A stretch of 64,000 nt of DNA from Pseudomonas parafulva NBRC 16636 = DSM 17004. GTDB lineage: Bacteria; Pseudomonadota; Gammaproteobacteria; Pseudomonadales; Pseudomonadaceae. The notes under the pieces are model-generated. The model did no database searches, had not been told where the DNA came from, and was given only the letters and a program-made list of their open reading frames with translations. Position numbers and translations under genes: made by a program. Shown in pieces: positions 60,959-64,000 of the stretch. The DNA is taken from contig NZ_BBIU01000002.1 of assembly GCF_000730645.1 (NCBI RefSeq), forward strand, positions 186,001-250,000. The letters are read 5' to 3'. Each line of letters opens with the position of its first letter. The stretch's first letter is position 1.

Positions 60959-62380
60959 ATGGTTTTCGAACCCCGAAGCAGCCGTTCGTTGCTTCAGCGC
61001 AGAAGCAGTGTGAGCAATGCCATTCAGGCGGGCCTGGACGGCATCGCCGTCACCGGGATCGCCTGGTACCTGATCTACGACCAGTTTGGCTACATCACCT
61101 CCGACTACGTGATCATGCTGCTGTTGCTGATCGGTGCCCTGGCGGTCATCTATGACCATTACGCCATCTACCGCACCAATGTCAGCTTGTCGATCAAGGC
61201 GTTTCGCTTGTTCAAGGCCTGGTCGGCCACCTTCTGCTTCTTGGTGGTGATGGCGTTTCTGACCAAGCAGAGCGAAACCTATTCCCGGCTGTTGGTGGTG
61301 CAGCTGTTCATTATTGGCTACATCGCCCAGCTTTTTATGCACATCGCCGTGCGCGAGTTGCAAAAACGGTTCACGGCCCACGCCCGCCTGGAAAATGCCC
61401 TGATCATCGGTGAGGGTGACCTGGCCAATTTCCTCTACCAGAAAATCAGCAACAACCCGTGGTTCGGCGAACGGGTGCTGGGCTGCGTGCTGCTGGGCCC
61501 GGCCCCTGCCGACGCGCCAGAGGCCGCCGAGGCCAAGCAACGCCTGCCAGTGCTTGGGCATATCGGGGAGCTGGACGACATCGTTGCCCGCCATGCCATC
61601 CGCACCGTCTACCTGGTAACCCCCCTGGGCGGTTCCGAGGTGATCAACCAGGTGTATTTCAAGCTGCTGGACAAATGCATCGCCGTGAACTGGGTGCCCG
61701 ATATCTTCTCGCTGCGCCTGATCAACCACAGCGTGCGGGAAATCGCCGGCATCCCGGTGCTGACCCTTTCCGAAACCCCGCTTACCGGCATGAGCCTGTT
61801 CCTGAAAAACCTGGAAGACAAAGTGCTCGCTGCGCTGATTCTGCTATGTGCTTCACCGGTGCTGCTGGCGGTGGCCCTGGCGATCAAGCTCGACAGCCCG
61901 GGCCCGGTGTTCTTCCGCCAGGAGCGCACGGGTTGGACCGGTGAGTCGTTCCGTATCTGGAAATTTCGCAGCATGCACGTGCACCAACCGGATGGCGGGG
62001 AGATCAAGCAGGCGCAGAAGCACGACCCCCGGCTGACCAAGGTGGGCGCGTTCATCCGCCGCACCAGCCTCGACGAGCTGCCCCAGCTGTTCAATGTGCT
62101 GACCGGCGAGATGTCGCTGGTGGGCCCCAGGCCCCACGCCCTGCAGCATGACACCCTGTATTCGCAGGACATCGTCGACTACTTCGCCCGCCACAACATC
62201 AAGCCCGGCATGACTGGCCTGGCTCAGGTACGCGGCTTCCGGGGGGAGACCAAGGACATCGAGCAGATGATCCAGCGCGTGGATTCGGACATCGAATACA
62301 TCAACAACTGGTCGCTGTGGCTCGACTTCGTGATCCTGGTGCGCACCCTCAACGCTTTTACCGGCAAGCACGCCTATTGA
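60959..62380 (+). CDS. Undecaprenyl-phosphate sugar-1-phosphate transferase (WcaJ/WbaP-type)
   Basis: The 473-residue polyprenol-phosphate transferase has N-terminal helices, a central CoA-binding-like domain (ALIIGEGDLANFLYQKISNN) and the C-terminal bact_transf domain: FRIWKFRSMHV, TSLDELPQLFNVLTGEMSLV, then GPRPHALQH. It starts EPS synthesis by placing the first sugar (probably glucose-1-phosphate) on undecaprenyl phosphate. It is the last gene of the operon. Its stop overlaps the convergent LysR gene by 7 bases. Confidence 0.94.
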   Translation: MVFEPRSSRSLLQRRSSVSNAIQAGLDGIAVTGIAWYLIYDQFGYITSDYVIMLLLLIGALAVIYDHYAIYRTNVSLSIKAFRLFKAWSATFCFLVVMAFLTKQSETYSRLLVVQLFIIGYIAQLFMHIAVRELQKRFTAHARLENALIIGEGDLANFLYQKISNNPWFGERVLGCVLLGPAPADAPEAAEAKQRLPVLGHIGELDDIVARHAIRTVYLVTPLGGSEVINQVYFKLLDKCIAVNWVPDIFSLRLINHSVREIAGIPVLTLSETPLTGMSLFLKNLEDKVLAALILLCASPVLLAVALAIKLDSPGPVFFRQERTGWTGESFRIWKFRSMHVHQPDGGEIKQAQKHDPRLTKVGAFIRRTSLDELPQLFNVLTGEMSLVGPRPHALQHDTLYSQDIVDYFARHNIKPGMTGLAQVRGFRGETKDIEQMIQRVDSDIEYINNWSLWLDFVILVRTLNAFTGKHAY

Positions 62381-63330
62381 GTGGGCGTCGGGCCTTGGCC
62401 CAGCGGGTGCAACTCGCGAAAACTGTGGGCCTCGGCCACCAGCCAGTCATGCACGGCCCGCGCGCCGGGTTGGCTCAGGCCGCCAGGCGGGTAGTGCACC
62501 ACATAGCGCTTGTGGTTGGCGATGGCTACACCAAACGGCACGATCAGCGCGCCACGTTCCAGCTCGTCATTGAGCAGTGTCCGCCGGGCAATGGCCACGC
62601 CCAGGCCGGCAATGGCCGCCTCGATGGTGAGGTGGTTGCGATTGAAGGTGTGCCCGCGGCGCACATCCTGCGCGGCGGCGCCGATACCCTCCAGGTAGAA
62701 CTCCCATTCTGCATACTCCGAGCTGCCCCGCCAGGCGGTGATGTCGTGCAGCAGCGGGTAGTGCACCAGGTCGGCCGGGCCGTGCAGGGGCGGGCGGCCA
62801 CGCAGCAGGCCGGGGGAGCAGACCGGGAAGATCTGCTCGGCCAGCAGCGGGGTAGAAAGCATGCCCGGGTAACTGCCATCGTTCAGGTCGATGGCCAGGT
62901 CGAAGTCCCCCGGGGTCAGGGCCTGGGCACTGTCTTCAGCCACCAGCCGCAGTTCGATGTCCGGGTAGCGTTGCTGGAAGCGCGGCAGGCGCGGGGTCAG
63001 CCATTTGGCCAAAAATGACGGGATCGAGCGCACCCGCACAGTCCCGCGGATTTCACCCGCGTCCAGGCGCAGCAGTTCGGCCTCGATGCTGCCGTAGGCC
63101 TCAGCCACGGTCTGTGCCAGGCGCTGGCCCTCGGCGCTGAGCTCAACGCCACGCGCCCGGCGCACGAACAGGCGATAGCCCAGGCGGTCTTCCAACTGAC
63201 GCATTTGCTGGCTGACGGCTCCGGGGGTGATGTGCAGCTCCTCGGCGCAACGGGTGAACGACAGGTGCCGCGCCGCGCAGGCGAAGACATGCAGCCAGAC
63301 AAACGACTGGCCAGTGAGTTGATGCCGCAT
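62374..63330 (-). CDS. GcvA-type LysR transcriptional regulator
   Basis: The 318-residue protein has a LysR HTH (FACAARHLSFTRCAEELHIT, then PGAVSQQMRQLEDRLGYRLF) of the GcvA subclass and an effector domain. It is divergent from the serine dehydratase gene and is the likely regulator of it. It lies convergent to the EPS operon. Confidence 0.93.
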   Translation of the reverse strand: MRHQLTGQSFVWLHVFACAARHLSFTRCAEELHITPGAVSQQMRQLEDRLGYRLFVRRARGVELSAEGQRLAQTVAEAYGSIEAELLRLDAGEIRGTVRVRSIPSFLAKWLTPRLPRFQQRYPDIELRLVAEDSAQALTPGDFDLAIDLNDGSYPGMLSTPLLAEQIFPVCSPGLLRGRPPLHGPADLVHYPLLHDITAWRGSSEYAEWEFYLEGIGAAAQDVRRGHTFNRNHLTIEAAIAGLGVAIARRTLLNDELERGALIVPFGVAIANHKRYVVHYPPGGLSQPGARAVHDWLVAEAHSFRELHPLGQGPTPTQ

Positions 63331-63332
63331 TG

Positions 63333-63347
63333 TTTAGCCCTGCTAAA
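63333..63347. promoter_or_regulatory. Dyad between the LysR gene and sdaA
   Basis: TTTAGC-CCT-GCTAAA is a perfect dyad 3 bases upstream of the lysR start. It may be part of the LysR operator controlling both divergent genes; TTTAGC-type half sites also fit GcvA-like recognition. Evidence is position and symmetry only. Confidence 0.35.
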
Positions 63348-63476
63348 GCCTTGCTTAGGAAGTATCGTTGGTCATTCCAGAGGATGAGGGCCAGTATTGC
63401 CTATAACAGGCGCTAGCGCCCACTTTCTTCGCATATCTGTTGCATGCCACAAGGCATCCAGCGGTCAGGTTTTAGC

Positions 63477-64000
63477 ATGGCTATCAGTGTTTTCGACCTC
63501 TTCAAAATCGGCATAGGCCCCTCAAGCTCACACACGGTGGGCCCGATGCGCGCTGCGGCAACCTTTGCCCAGGCGTTGCGCGAGCAAGGCCTGTTGGCCC
63601 GCGCCCAGCGTGTCGAAGTGCGTCTGTACGGTTCGCTGTCGGCAACCGGGGTAGGGCATGCCACTGATCGGGCATGCCTGTTGGGTTTGATGGGCCAATG
63701 GCCTGATCGCATCGACCCGGCCACCATCGACTCGCGCATCGGCCAGGTGTTGCAGGAGCGTTGCCTGATGCTCGATGGCAGCCAGCCGCTGACCTTCGAC
63801 TATGCGCAAGACATGCTGCTGCTGGACGAAGACCTGCCGTACCACCCCAATGCCATGCGCCTCGAAGCCTTCGACAGCGGCGCCAGCCTGCTCAGCCAGA
63901 CCTATTACTCGGTCGGCGGCGGCTTCATCGTCGAGCAGGCAGAAATCGACCAACCGGCTGGCAACAGCCAGGCGGTGGCCCTGCCGTACGAATTCGGCAG
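63477..64000 (+). CDS. sdaA: L-serine ammonia-lyase, 5' part (runs off the window)
   Basis: The frame is open from ATG 63477 to the window end and encodes 174 residues that match the N-terminal beta domain of SdaA: MAISVFDLFKIGIGPSSSHT, VGPMRAAATFAQAL and GSLSATGVGHATDRA. The enzyme deaminates L-serine to pyruvate with a [4Fe-4S] cluster whose Cys ligands are in the missing C-terminal part. The GPSSSHTVGP loop binds substrate. The LysR gene is divergent, 146 bases away. Confidence 0.95.
   Translation, partial: MAISVFDLFKIGIGPSSSHTVGPMRAAATFAQALREQGLLARAQRVEVRLYGSLSATGVGHATDRACLLGLMGQWPDRIDPATIDSRIGQVLQERCLMLDGSQPLTFDYAQDMLLLDEDLPYHPNAMRLEAFDSGASLLSQTYYSVGGGFIVEQAEIDQPAGNSQAVALPYEFG

Overview
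The window reads as chromosome of a Pseudomonas, most likely of the P. putida group. The base composition is GC-rich, genes are densely packed and often overlap by ATGA/GTGA junctions, P. putida-type REP sequences occur between genes, and the gene order resembles, from memory and without a database search, the KT2440 stretch that runs from 3-hydroxybutyrate dehydrogenase through the lexA2-imuA-imuB-dnaE2 cassette to the Pea exopolysaccharide cluster.

Layout. 0-4 kb is an accessory patch of small, poorly known genes: a repeat protein, a ClbS/DfsB-like protein, a WYL regulator with a small partner, an Rhs remnant, a lipoprotein and a 55-residue basic protein. 4-11 kb holds ogt, an amidase-type hydrolase, a metallophosphatase, two LysE-type exporters around an AraC regulator, and a large autotransporter. 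11-17 kb has two parvulins flanking a Yej-type peptide importer (yejA, yejB, yejE, no ATPase) and 3-hydroxybutyrate dehydrogenase. 16.7-18.3 kb is an AroF-type DAHP synthase behind a leader with an aromatic-codon leader peptide and an intrinsic terminator, which looks like transcription attenuation. 18-29.5 kb carries an MFS transporter, an AEC transporter, an operon of a short UvrA paralogue with an EmrAB-type pump, an anion transporter and a HAD phosphatase. 29.6-35.3 kb is the SOS mutasome operon, with a LexA2-type operator over the start of lexA2. 35.4-40.2 kb is an aldo/keto reductase, a LysR regulator and, divergently, acetoacetate:CoA transferase subunits plus AtoE.

40.4-62.4 kb is an exopolysaccharide locus. 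It starts with a 58-residue protein that is a signal peptide plus a PEP-CTERM/VPLPA-like sorting tail. Next comes the export module: outer-membrane export protein, beta-barrel, Wzz/Wzc-type chain-length protein and a separate BY-kinase-like ATPase. A three-gene block on the other strand follows (Wzy-like polymerase, glycosidase, GalE), then a long + strand operon with a flippase, a Tat-signal mini-protein coupled to a GMC oxidoreductase, two hexapeptide acyltransferases, five glycosyltransferases, a VirK/YbjX-family protein and the initiating undecaprenyl-phosphate sugar transferase. The window closes with a GcvA-type LysR regulator divergent from the 5' part of an L-serine dehydratase gene.

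How the genes work together. The 3-hydroxybutyrate dehydrogenase, CoA transferase and AtoE are the parts of a short-chain acid/ketone-body catabolic route. The EPS locus contains initiation, assembly, modification, flipping, polymerisation, trimming and export functions. The features of most interest for follow-up are the aroF leader, the PEP-CTERM-like mini-protein without a visible exosortase, the Tat mini-protein/GMC pair, and several strong dyads and palindromes in intergenic DNA.
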